Origin: Hedera helix
Taxonomy: Eukaryota; Streptophyta; Magnoliopsida; Apiales; Araliaceae
Direction: 5' to 3'
Assembly (NCBI GenBank): GCA_947179155.2
Contig: OX359284.1
Location: 8,744,432-8,808,431, forward strand
DNA length: 64,000 nucleotides
Part shown: positions 1 to 10,124 of the stretch, piece by piece
How positions within the stretch are numbered: position 1 is the first letter of the stretch
Layout of the letters: every line of letters starts with the position of its first letter
Translations under genes and position numbers: made by a program
Notes under the pieces: model-generated
Database searches by the model: none
Seen by the model: the letters and a program-made list of their open reading frames with translations, nothing else
Told to the model about the DNA's origin: nothing

Positions 1-1583
1 ATACCGCAATTATGATTTAATTGTCATTTTATACCATTTTCACGAGTTATGTTAGAAATTATATTTTTACCCTTAACTAACTTTTAAATATTATTTCCCT
101 TATTTATTCCAAAAATGATATTTTACATTTTTCAGCTTAATTAATTTAAGTTTTATTTTCATACCCGTATATAACTTCTTCTTCTTTTTATCTTAAACTC
201 ACTTAAACATCTTATTAAATTTTTTCCTTTTAACCTGACGTTTCAAATTATTTAACAAATTTTCTAGAATTCTTTTAGATTTTTCTCAAATTATTTTAAT
301 ATTTATTTTATAGCTATTTTTGATGAAAATTTCTAAAATCTTTAAAATCGAAATTAATTCCAAAAATTCTGAAATTTATACAGTAACTCAATATCATCAC
401 AGAGTCTATCATATTTTTTTCAAAAATTTTCCATGTATCAAAATCTAATTATTCTAGTTTTAGGATTCTAAACACACAAAATTTTCAAAATTCGAAATAC
501 ACCAAGAGTTCTGTTCATTACAATTTTACGTTCAATTTTAGAGGTTTAACCCTTTTTCTAAAAATTTCAGTTTTCTTTAGTTTATATTAAATTTTCTAGA
601 ACTCCAATTGAACTCAAATTTTCGGCAGCATCTCCCATATAATATCAACTTATATCCAAGAGTCCAAGGTCACCGTGCCCTCGAACTCTACCACAACAAA
701 CCAACATAAACCAATAACCCATCTCCTCCTTATTTCAAGTTTTCACTTTTATTTCATTTAATTTCTTTCAAGATTTCTTGTTATCACTATTATAATACAT
801 GAAATTTAAACTAAAGTATCTTCTAACTACATACATGTAACAAAAATTACATATAACATAAATAGATAAAGAATTAAAATAGGGTTAGGGTTTATACCTT
901 ACTAGATTTTGCTACCTTTCTTCTTTGCCTGCCTCCTCCCTTGTTGCTATATATTTTTTTCTTTCACTCACTTTCTCTCCCTCCTCTCTCTCAAAAAAAT
1001 GCTACAATTTGGTTGAAGTAGTGGGGGGTATTTATTGGCAACTCATTCGAACATGCTTGAAATTAATAAATTTGTTTCCTTTCTCTTTTTTTTTTTTTTT
1101 TTTTTTGTATTTCTTTTCTTCTTATCTTAATGAATGGCATCCTAAGGAAGCCTTGACAATCCTTATTCTGTCATTTTTGGCCGAGCCCCGTGTGTTTCAC
1201 ATGCATGGTTGAGATTTTTTTAAAAAGCTTTATTTGACTATTTGACTAATTATACTTTTTGACCAACTTTTTTTTTTCTTATTTACTTACTTGTTTACTT
1301 GCTTAATATATATATATATATAACATCCACACATAATTATTTATGTATGTATGTATTCACACATAATTCATATGTATGTATACTAGCATTAGTTTTAATA
1401 TTGTTGTTTGATTTTTAAAGTGTTACATTTTCTAATTACTTTTCATTTTATTAAACTTAGCCAAATGACATATGTATTTATGTACATATATTTTATAATA
1501 TTCAAAAAATATATATAATTTAGACTTTAATAATACTTGCATTTATAATTACAAATTTATTATAATAATTTTCGGAATATTAC
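1..1583 (-). mobile_element. Partial reverse-oriented LTR, Ty3/gypsy-like, cut by window edge
   Basis: Positions 1 to about 660 are clearly similar to about 2805-3530: both have a CCCG/ACCGC start, 'TTTTTACCC' tracts and runs of the same AT-rich motifs. They are therefore two copies of one repeat. On the minus strand the sequence would start at 1583 with TGTAATATTCCGAAAATT, like the start of the solo LTR at 41709 (TGTAATGTCCTAGAATTTCC). I infer an LTR lying in reverse with its 3' half outside the window. No target duplication, primer site or coding sequence is visible. The family assignment is inference; an unclassified dispersed repeat is the alternative. Confidence 0.4.
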
Positions 1584-1672
1584 AAGTACTTGCTACCACA
1601 GATATGGTGGCCACTATTCACAAATCTACACACTATCTAATAATTATATTACAATCACTCATCTATTACATA

Positions 1673-1680
<8 letters not shown>

Positions 1681-1741
<61 letters not shown>
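1681..1741. repeat. (AT)n microsatellite
   Basis: About 30 uninterrupted AT dinucleotides. The open frame through it translates to alternating Ile/Tyr and is not a gene. Confidence 0.97.
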
Positions 1742-1747
<6 letters not shown>

Positions 1748-1907
1748 TATAATACCCAGGTTATCTTTACAGTTACTTACATACATACCTTAAACATTTT
1801 ACAACTGAAATATAATATTATTTAATTTATCTACTAACTTTCTTCTTCGTTAAGCTTTTCCTTTCCTTTATTCTTAGGATTTGACCCTTCAGCTTCCTCA
1901 CTGTTAT

Positions 1908-2649
1908 CTGAAAAGTTTAAATTTACAAGGGTGAGTATCAAATATACTTAGCAAGTATAAAGACAGTGATTAACTGATATACTTTGACTAACTGAATTAG
2001 ATCGACTTTTATATTATGAATAACTAAATGAGATCAGTGAAATAACTTCCAAGGAACATTTAAAAAGAAACCATCATGAGAACAGATAAAACAAATATAT
2101 ATCATTTGCGAGATACGACAATTTCTCTTTTCTTTACTAAGTGGTCGTAGGGACCAAAAACACGTTACATGTTCAACAATCATAAAGACTGCAAACTCTT
2201 TACGTATTCAACAGTCATAAAGACTGCGAACTTTTAACTTGAGAGTATTGTTAGGTGATCAGTCTAACAATAATATTCTTACTATGCTGTGTATATACAG
2301 CTTATTTCGATTACACAACAATAATATCACTTATATAATAGGGTTGTTCATCTCAGTTTTTGGATTCCACCCCAAAACAATTTGGGCTGGATATATCAAT
2401 TTAATCTTTTCATATAGTAAGCCGAAACAAATGACTTCTCTTTAATTTGAATGATTATAATGCATTCATCAAGTACAAAGTTCAATGAATTTTTGAACGA
2501 TGGAAATACATTCATGAAATTTCACAATAACCATTGAAATGAAAGAACCTTACAATTCATGAAAACTGGTAAGAAATAAAGATTGGCTCAAGCTATGGAG
2601 TTTGTATCAGTTATAAATTTAGGAACTTGATTTAGGATAGAGAACTTGC
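1908..2649 (-). other. Candidate GC-AG intron in LTR
   Basis: On the minus strand a GCAAGTTCT donor-like site begins at 2649 and a TTTTCAG acceptor-like site ends at 1908. The same pair of signals, in the same order, recurs in the other large LTRs of this window. Splicing is inferred, not shown. Confidence 0.35.
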
Positions 2650-3540
2650 ACAAATTGAGAAGATCGAACGAGGTTTAAGAAATTGCCTGCTTCCTGTTGA
2701 CTATTTTCTAGCTCAATTATTATGTCCTGCAATTAACCTGCATCATTATTCATGAAGGCCAAAAATATTAATTTATCATTTTCTTTGTTTCTAATAATTT
2801 TATTCCGCGTCAATAATTGCCCGAATTATAGCTTAATTGTTACTTTATATTATTTTCATGACTTAATTCATTAAATTAGATTTTTACCCCTGATTTGGTT
2901 TTATAAGTTTTATTCTAACTTATTTATTCAGAATTGGATATTTTTCTCAGCTTTCTTAAATTGGATATTTTTTACACGCTTAAGTATTCATTCTTATCTT
3001 AAATATTCATTTATCACCTTTCTCTCTTTTAACTTTCAATTACAGACTTTCAAAAAAAAATCTAGATTTTTCTAGATTTTTCCTTAACTATTTTACTAAT
3101 TTTCCACTTAATCTTTTTTTGTCCAAATTTGCACAAGTTATCAATATTTGACATACTTTTCTAGACATTTTTATTTTTTGGACTGAAATGTATGTATAAC
3201 ATATTTTACGCGTCCCATAATATTCAAAAATCACAAATATCCCAAATTCACTTTTTAATTTAAAGGTACTAATTTTTCTGAAATTTCATATTTATACTCC
3301 TATTGCTAGAAAAAATCATAACTATTAATTTTCTCAGTAAAATTTGATGAAAATTATGGGGGTATTTTCTTAACTTTCAAGGCTACAACTTTTCTTTTGA
3401 TACCATGTTCTAATTCTGTAACTATAGCTCTACACAAGTCTTACAAAAACAGGTACATAATCTACCCTGTTTCAGTTTCAATTTTACCCTGCTTCGCTAG
3501 AAATATCATAACAAATAATCTTTTGACAATGGATATGGAC

Positions 3541-3830
3541 ACGATTTTGATGTGAGATTTGGGTTAAAAGGTAGATTTAGTCCGTTCGATAAGATTCAAA
3601 AGGACATTTCTTGTAAAGAGTAAGTCGATGCGATTTTTTATTATTAATACTGGATTATGAGGATAAAGACATTCTCATTTGTTATGGTTTTGTGGAATAA
3701 TAATTCAAAGCGGGAAGTTACTTAAGAGTATCATTCAAATTCTATTCGAGCGAAGTATCCGCATCTTTTTGATAATTAGGTTTGTTCCATTCTTTTGATT
3801 CCGGGGACGAAATCCTTTTTTAAGGGGGAG
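3541..3830 (+). pseudogene. Ty3/gypsy chromovirus integrase C-terminus remnant
   Basis: One frame around 3681-3780 reads VLWNNN, then a stop, then IRAKYPHLF. This resembles the end of plant chromovirus polyproteins, where a short chromodomain-like tail reads VLWRN...E..MR..YPHLF. It is followed by GGGGACGAAATCC and a purine run, the usual order just before a 3' LTR (integrase end, spacer, polypurine tract, LTR). The frame carries at least one stop codon and no upstream protease, RT or integrase core is present, so this is a dead fragment on the plus strand. The Tekay-like chromovirus assignment rests on the short tail and the PPT context only. Confidence 0.6.
3821..3830 (+). promoter_or_regulatory. 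Polypurine tract of chromovirus remnant
   Basis: TAAGGGGGAG directly precedes the LTR-like start TAATATAATTTCGG and follows GGGGACGAAATCC. It is the expected plus-strand primer site for reverse transcription. Confidence 0.6.
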
Positions 3831-3904
3831 GTAATATAATTTCGGCTCTTTTTTTCTTTCTAGTCCCACATCGCCCACCTCTTTAACTCCCCTCCCCACT
3901 TAGC

Positions 3905-3917
3905 CTATATATAAAAG
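3905..3917 (+). promoter_or_regulatory. TATA box of chromovirus LTR
   Basis: CTATATATAAAAG lies 75 bp into the LTR, after a TCCCACATCGCCCACC block. It is the likely U3 core promoter. Confidence 0.6.
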
Positions 3918-4330
3918 ACCACATTTTTGTTTTATTTTAAAAAACATTAAGGCTTTTCATATTTTGAGAAAACCTTTTTGTTTGATGACCTTTCTGGTAA
4001 GGAACTCTTTATTTAAAAATTTTGGTGTCGAGGATGTAGGTGGACTGCGAACCTCATAATTTTGGGTATATTTTTTTTTCTTTCTTTGTATAATTATTTA
4101 ATTTTCTGTATTATTTTATTTTGTAGCTTTAATTATTATATGCTATTTAGTTTGTTAGTTTATATATTTTGGTATATCTTTGTTAGTAATTAACATTTTG
4201 AGATATTAAATTATTATATTTGTAACTTTAGAGTTTTGACATAATAAATATTTGTTTGTAACATAATTAAATAAATAAATAAATAAAATTAAAAAAAAAA
4301 TATTTGTTTGTAACATAATTAAAAATGGAA

Positions 4331-6678
4331 AAAATATTTTTATAAATATACTTAAATGTATTATGGAAGGAATAAGAAGACTTTTAATTATTAATATATT
4401 ATATACTATATATTATCATGATCAGAGTATATATACGTATAAATTTAGGTAGAATTTTGTTAAGAATGAAAAGATTTTAGAGTTCAAGAGAAAGAAAATG
4501 TGTAAAACTTAATCAATTGATTAACTATTTATTTATTTATTTTGTTGAATTAGTTCTGACATATGAAATTTAACGAGTCAATTTTGTAATATAATTTTGG
4601 GTATTACATTGCATAATCCAAATACGAATTTTGTACTCCTTCAGTGATATTTCTTTAATTTTAATTTATTCTTTTTGTTCCTCAATTAGAATTTGGATAT
4701 TATTTCGATATATTGTTCATAGTCAAATGCATATGATAGATATGTTTGATTTTAGTTATTTAAAAATTTGTAACTTGTATTATTTAGACTTAGCGAGCAT
4801 ATCTAGTATTTATTTTGATTATGTAGAAACGTATATGCTAATATATTTTGAGGACTTTGCGTTAATTCGTTTTGGTTTATCATGTGCGTATTAGAACCCC
4901 TTTTGTTGATATTATATTACATATGTTGTGACATGATATTTTTGTTAGAATATACCATAAGGTATATTTGAGCTATAATCATCTGTGGGGGTACCACATG
5001 CATGTCCACTTGGCACCGAGGCATGACACTTCCGTGGTGATGTGATTAGTCCACGACTTCTCCATTTTGTGTGCTCCAATGGAAGTTCGGCACAAATAAC
5101 ACCAAACCGCAAAACAGAACATAATAGAAAAATAGGGAAGCATATTTTTGTAAATATACTTAAATATATTTTGGAAGGAATAAGAAGATTGTTAATTATT
5201 AATATATTATATACTATATATTATCATGATCGGAATATATATACGTATAAATTTAGGTAGAATTTTATTTTAGAACGAAAGGATTTTAGAGTTTAAGAGA
5301 AAGAAAATATGTAAAACTTAATCAATTGATTAACTATTTATTTATTTATTTTGTTTAATTAGTTTCAACGAAGAGAATTTAACGAGTCATTTTTGTAATA
5401 TAATTTCGTGTATTACATTGCCTAATCCAGGTACAGATTTCATACTCCTTTAGTGATATTTCTTTAATTTTAATTTGTTCATTTTGTTCCTCAATTAGAA
5501 TTTGGATATTATTTCAATATATTGTTAATAGTCAAATACATATGATAGATTTGTTTGATTTTAAATATTTGAAAATTCGTAACTTGTATTATTTGGACTT
5601 AGTGAACATATCTACTATTTATTTTGATTATGTAGAAACGTACATGCTAATATATTTTGAGAATTTTGTGTTGATTCATTTTGGTTTATCATGTGCATAT
5701 TAGAATCCCTTTGTTGATATTATATTGCATATGTTGTGACATGATATTTTTATTATAATATACCGTAAGGTATACCTGAACTATAATCATCTGTTGGGGT
5801 ACCACATGCATGTCCACTTGGCACTGAGACATGACACTTCCATGGCGGTGTGATTAGTCCACGACTTCTCAATTTTGTGTGCTCCAATGGAAGTTCGGCA
5901 CAAATAACACCAAATCTCAAAACAGGACATAATAGAAAATTAGGGAAGTATATTTTTGTAAATATACTTAAATGTATTTTAGAAGGAATAAGAAGATTGT
6001 TAATTATTAATATATTATATACTATATATTATCATGATCAGAATATATATACGTATAAATTTAGGTAGAATTTTATTTTAGAACAAAAGGATTTTAGAGT
6101 TTAAGAGAAATAAAATGTATAAAACGTAATCAATTGATGAACTATTTATTTATTTATTTTGTTTAATTAGTTCCGATAAAGGGAATTTAACGAGTTAATT
6201 TTGTAATATAATTTCAAGTATTACATTGTCTAATCCAGGTACGAATTTCGTACTCCTTTAGCGATATTTCTTTAATTTTAATTAGTTCGTTTTGTTTCTC
6301 AATTAGAATTTAGATATTATTTCGATATATTGTTCGTAGTCAAATGCATATAATAAATTTGTTTGATTTTAGATATTAAAAAATTTGTAACTTGTATTAT
6401 TTGGGTTTAGCGAACATATCTAGTATTTATTTTTGATTTTGTAGAAACGTACATACTAATATATTTTGAAGACTTTGTGTTGATTCGTTTCAGTTTATCA
6501 CGTGCGTATTAGAACCTCTTTTGTTGGTATTATGCCGCATATGCTGTGACATGATATTTTTGTTAGAATATACCGTAAGGTATACCTGAGCTATAACCAT
6601 CTGTGGGGGTACCACATGCATACCCTCTTAGCACCGATGCATGACACTTCTGTGACGGTGTGATTCGTCCACGGCGTC
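4331..6678 (+). repeat. 809-bp tandem repeat inside LTR (three units, last interrupted)
   Basis: The landmark GGTACCACATGCATG occurs at 4989, 5798 and 6608, giving spacings of 809 and 810. Units run about 4331-5140, 5141-5949 and 5950-6678, the last continuing at 24598. Each complete unit carries TGTAATATAATTTC..GTATTACATTG, a copy of the LTR start motif. At each joint (5088-5137 and 5896-5945) is a roughly 50-bp stretch that is the reverse complement of single-copy sequence at about 24664-24713. The 72-codon open frames at 5042 and 5850 are parallel translations of this repeat and show no coding signature. Confidence 0.85.
6674..6678. repeat. Target site duplication, left copy (GCGTC)
   Basis: GCGTC directly before TGTGAGGATCC. 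The matching copy directly follows GTCGTTACA at 24593-24597. A perfect 5-bp pair shows that 6679-24592 arrived as, or grew from, one insertion. Confidence 0.95.
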
Positions 6679-6858
6679 TGTGAGGATCCGAATTTCCAGT
6701 ATTTCTTTAATAATATTAAATGAGAATTTAATTGATAAAATCATCAAGATTGTTAAGTTAATTACTGTTTTATGTGATTTAATGTATGAGATGAGATTTT
6801 ATTTAGTAAATTAAATATTTGCAGAGATTATGATGAATAGTATTGAATTAAAGTAATT

Positions 6859-6877
6859 AAAAAAAAAAAAAAAAAAA
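6859..6877. repeat. Poly(A) tract in LTR, length-variable between copies
   Basis: The A-run recurs at the same LTR position in every copy (about 13207, 15240, 17271, 19304, 21339) with slightly different lengths, as expected for slippage. Confidence 0.9.
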
Positions 6878-7221
6878 GTAAGTAAATAAATTGTTTTAAA
6901 ACAATTTATTAAGAATAAGAGAAATTTGAGGAAAATGTACAATAAATTGTACAATTAAATTGTTATGGAAGTGTAGAAATTATGTTTCAAATGAGGTTAT
7001 ATGGAAATGTAAGAAATATGAATTATATATGTATATATGTGTTCATGTTTAATTGTTATAATTATAAATGTTATTAATTATGAAAATTAAAGGGATTAAT
7101 AATTAAATTAATCCAAATTTAAATAAAAAGTGAATGAGAGAGTTGGTAAAAATTGTAATGATTGATTTTAGAGTTTATCAAGAATTTTGGAAGAAATTTA
7201 GGAAATTAATTGAGAAGGAAA

Positions 7222-7432
7222 GGTAATTATATAAATTATATAATAATAAATTATATAATTTATATAAGGAAATTAAAATAAGGTATGAAGATAATAATAA
7301 TTATATAAATTATATAAGAATAATTATGTAATTTATATAAGGCGATTAAATGGAATAAAGTTGGAGGAAATTAAGAAATTATTTAAAAGGAGAATGTAAT
7401 TATATAAATTATATAATTATATAATTTATATA
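7222..7432. repeat. AT palindrome cluster in LTR
   Basis: Three blocks (near 7223-7268, 7296-7340 and 7399-7432) built from TTATATAAATTATATAAT and its complement. Each can fold into an AT hairpin. The cluster is conserved at the same place in all LTRs of the family, including the reverse copies at about 56070-56530 and 61110-61350. Confidence 0.8.
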
Positions 7433-8330
7433 TAAAGAAATTAATATGAATATTAAAGAAATTGAATAATAAATAAGAAAAAGGAATGTTTTAAGTTATT
7501 AAAAATTATATTTATGTATAATGGAATTATTATGACTTTTATGAAAGATAATATTTCGGAAATGTGAACATGTTAATGTAACATGTTGTTCAAGTAACGA
7601 AGTGAAAAATTATGAAAAATAATTTTTATATGTCCTATGAATTATTTTATGATTTTTGGAGATGTAAATTACCTCAAATAATTACATGCATGTCGTTATG
7701 CGTGTACAAAAATTATCAAGTAAAATATCCAAAAGAGGAATTAATATTATTCATAAATCATGTTATGAGTTTTAGTAAATTAAAATAAATATTTTATATA
7801 CATTATATAAAATATTTATTACACGATATAACTACGTAATGTATTAAAATTTTAATTTTTGCATGAGAATTATCCGGAAACTTGCAAGTTGGTTGGCGTG
7901 AGAGAGAGAGAGAGGCGGTGGAATTGTGTGTTTGGTTTAAATTTGGTTAAATTGTTTTGTTATAAAAAAAGCAAGAAAAAGGAAAAGAAAAGAAGAGAGA
8001 GGAAAAGAAAAATAAGAACAAAGCTTTCTCCTTTGGTTCACTTTCTTCCACCGTAGCCGCCACCCTCCACCACCGTAGCAGCCATAGACAAGAAGAAGAG
8101 AAAAGATTGGTGCTAACATGGGTGTAGAAAAGCTTAAAAGAAGGTATAAATTATTTTTGATGTATTTATTTTGGTATTATGATGTTAAAATAATTTTATA
8201 GAAAATTAGTAGATAATTAAGAAAATTATTCCAAATAATTTATGGAGGTATATATGTGAATTATATGATTTTTGGAGAAATTTTGTTGTGAATTTTTGAG
8301 AAAAAAATGGGTTATTTTGTTAAGTTGGTG

Positions 8331-8545
8331 CACTGTTCCGCGAGGAAAGTCGGAGAAGAAAAGAGCAGGTCGCGCATTGCGCGGCCGTATTTCGCTGAGG
8401 CGCGCCCAAAACGACGTCGTTTTGGGGCGTGCGGGAGTAAGGGACGCGCCATGCGCGACAGTCCAAGAAACAGCTAAGAAACGACGTCGTTTTTGGGCGT
8501 CGGCAGAAACAGTCGCCGCGCGTTGCGCGACGACCGGCACAGCTG
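8331..8545. promoter_or_regulatory. CpG-rich palindrome island of LTR
   Basis: A GC-rich island in otherwise AT-rich LTR. It contains GCGCATTGCGCGG-type inverted repeats and the perfect palindrome CCAAAACGACGTCGTTTTGG (within 8405-8426), plus a second AAACGACGTCGTTT near 8479. The ACGT cores resemble plant bZIP sites. Equivalent islands sit at about 22807-23020, 43300-43460, 50010-50180 and 54950-55130. Promoter or enhancer function is inference. The overlapping open frames are artefacts of low stop-codon density. Confidence 0.5.
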
Positions 8546-8546
8546 G

Positions 8547-8815
8547 AAATTACCAGCGTGCCCTTGGTCTTTTCAGTTAATACCGACCGTGTCCCCTGAC
8601 CCTGTAAAATTACAACCGTGCCCTTCTTCTTTTCCTGAAATACCAACCGTGTCCCTAGAGGCACGGAAATTACATAATTGCCCCTGAACTTTCCGGAAAA
8701 TTCCGGATTTGTCCCTAACGTTACTAAAATTACGGATAAGCCCCCAGCCTTTCCGGAAAATTCCGGATGTATCCCTAAAGCAGCGGAAATTACCAAAATG
8801 CCCCCAGAAATGATT
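8547..8815. repeat. 60-bp minisatellite in LTR (about 4.5 units)
   Basis: AAATTAC recurs at 8547, 8607, 8667, 8727 and 8787, exactly 60 bp apart. Each is followed by a TGCCC block and a GTCCC block, with TTTCCGGAAAATTCCGG in the later units. The period is a multiple of three, so the minus-strand open frame at 8320-8796 shows 20-residue repeats, but it continues into the CpG island and has no family likeness. The same array occurs in the 3' LTR (23029-23290) and, diverged, at 43464-43570, 50190-50395 and 54800-54945. Confidence 0.85.
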
Positions 8816-9258
8816 TTTAATTGAAATAAATGTTTAAAAATTGTTTAAAAATTATAGAAAATTATAGAAAAATACTAGAAATACAGAAATGATGTTTGGG
8901 CATATAATTTAATATTTTTGTAAAAATATTAAATATTGAGGATTAATATTTAAATATTAATCCATTAAGTTTAAAGGGTAGAAAATGATTAAATGAAAAT
9001 CTGGACAACCGAATATGCTAAAATTTATCCGATAAGCTGGGTTGTCCGTATTGAATATATTAGATATTAAGTTGAATGAATATATTAAGGAACGAGGTTA
9101 ATATAATTAACCATATAAATTAATAATTGGCCCAGAGATGATATTAATTAAGTAAATGAATATCATAAAGAGATAAATAATTATTATTTGATTATTTTAT
9201 GATCATAGGTTGATCGAGTTAAGGGTTTGAGCTAACAATTTAAATAACTGGACGCCAG

Positions 9259-9543
9259 GCAAGTTCTTCAGTCCCTTTTATGTTAAATGTTAGAATGTTA
9301 TGGTATGTAATTATTGTTTTAACTGCATACAAATTATGTGTTACGTGATACGTGATTAATATGACCACAATATGTATTTTGTGCAACGATATGAATATAT
9401 ATGAGATATATTGCTATAGTAGAAGCACAAGCACATGATGTATAACACACACCAAGCATGATAAGGTATGTGCTACGTGATGTATAACTGTTGAACTTGC
9501 TGAGCCATTGTGCTCATTTCTTGCTTAATAAACCTTTTTGCAG
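9259..9543 (+). other. Candidate GC-AG intron in LTR leader, with hairpin
   Basis: The donor CAG|GCAAGTTC matches the consensus for the rare GC donor class. The acceptor is a pyrimidine run ending TTTTTGCAG at 9543, giving 285 nt. A hairpin TGAGC-CATTGT-GCTCA lies at 9501-9516, 27 nt before the acceptor. Donor, hairpin and acceptor are kept in related LTRs while surrounding sequence diverges. Splicing is inferred only; a conserved leader or processing signal is an alternative. Confidence 0.5.
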
Positions 9544-10112
9544 GAAAGAAATGAAATTCAAGAATATTGGATTAAATTAGAGATGAATTGCCTAGAAGGT
9601 GGGGAAATGTTATCGTTATATTTTCCATTCAATGTGAATACATGTGCTAAGTTCTATAGATGTTATGTATATACGGATATGTCGAATCCAGACAGAATGA
9701 GTAAAATTAAATTATGATCTGTAAATGTATGAGATAAATGTTTCGATAGAAAATTACGCTATGGTTAATTATGAATTTTTAAATAAAGATTGTGGAAATA
9801 TAATCAACATTAAAATTAAATGTTGAACTTTATGGTACATGAAGGAAAGAAAAAGTAAAGGTTGCGATCCAGGGACTAGGATCTAAATGTAAGGATTTTA
9901 AATATCCAAATATTCTATTACAATGATTGAATTGAGAAAAAAAAATTTATATGAGAATTTTGATAATTGATGATTTTAAATATCAGATAATGGATCAGTT
10001 AAGATGGTTAAAGATATATTAACGAACCGAAATTTGGACGTAAGAAAGATAATGTATCATAAATACAAAATTTAAGGTAAGAATATGGGTCGAATTTCGG
10101 GGTCGTTACAGT

Positions 10113-10124
10113 TGGTATCAGAGC
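10113..10124 (+). promoter_or_regulatory. Primer binding site, initiator Met tRNA
   Basis: TGGTATCAGAGC, two bases after the 5' LTR end. It is the standard complement of the 3' end of plant initiator Met tRNA and fixes the element's orientation as plus. Confidence 0.95.

Larger units (their letters stand above)
1584..3540 (-). mobile_element. Second partial reverse-oriented LTR of the same family
   Basis: The part at 2805-3530 repeats 1-660. The part at 1850-2690 has the U5-like order seen in the better-defined reverse LTR at 25746: a lysine-rich-looking 'CTTTTCCTTTCC' tract, TTTTCAG (minus strand) at the 1908 boundary, TGAGTAT/ATACTTA arms at 1932-1950, then AGAACTTGC near 2641. The right end is lost where the chromovirus remnant begins near 3541. 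No coding capacity was seen. Boundaries are approximate. Confidence 0.4.
3831..6678 (+). mobile_element. Chromovirus 3' LTR, left part
   Basis: Begins right after the polypurine tract. It holds a TATA box 75 bp in, followed by 809-bp tandem repeats. The LTR is interrupted at 6678 by a large insertion and resumes at 24598, where the sequence continues directly (…CCACGGCGTC | TCCATTTTGTG, intact in the other repeat copies as CCACGACTTC|TCCATTTTGTG). The start lacks canonical TG, reading TA, possibly by mutation. No upstream LTR partner of this element was recognised in the window. Confidence 0.6.
6679..10110 (+). mobile_element. 5' LTR of LARD-like element
   Basis: 3,432 bp, starting TGTGAGGATCCGAATTTCC and ending CGAATTTCGGGGTCGTTACA. 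Contents in order: poly(A) run at about 6859-6877, AT palindromes (7222-7432), a GA-rich block (7895-8012), a CpG-rich island (8331-8545), five 60-bp repeats (8547-8815), and a U5-like part with a candidate GC-AG intron (9259-9543). It differs from all array copies at about 7970 (AAAAAAAGC against AAAAAAGGC), so it is a separate lineage from the array. Confidence 0.92.

Noticed and set aside
5042..6068. Pair of similar 72-codon frames that look like a duplicated gene
   Set aside because: They are two units of the 809-bp LTR repeat; stops and frames follow the repeat and there is no protein family match.
7859..8119. Recurrent 60-65 codon frames (also at 14206, 16238, 18349, 20305, 22341)
   Set aside because: They recur because the LTR module recurs. 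Composition is Lys/Arg/Glu from GA-rich DNA, and one copy loses the plus frame through a GA-repeat length change.
8226..8796. Overlapping open frames of 102-158 codons on both strands in the LTR CpG island (again at 22708-23278)
   Set aside because: High GC and absence of stop trinucleotides explain them. No family likeness, and the frames are broken in sister LTRs; the 20-residue periodicity comes from the 60-bp DNA repeat.
10113..10124. tRNA gene at TGGTATCAGAGC
   Set aside because: Only the primer binding complement is present; there is no cloverleaf.
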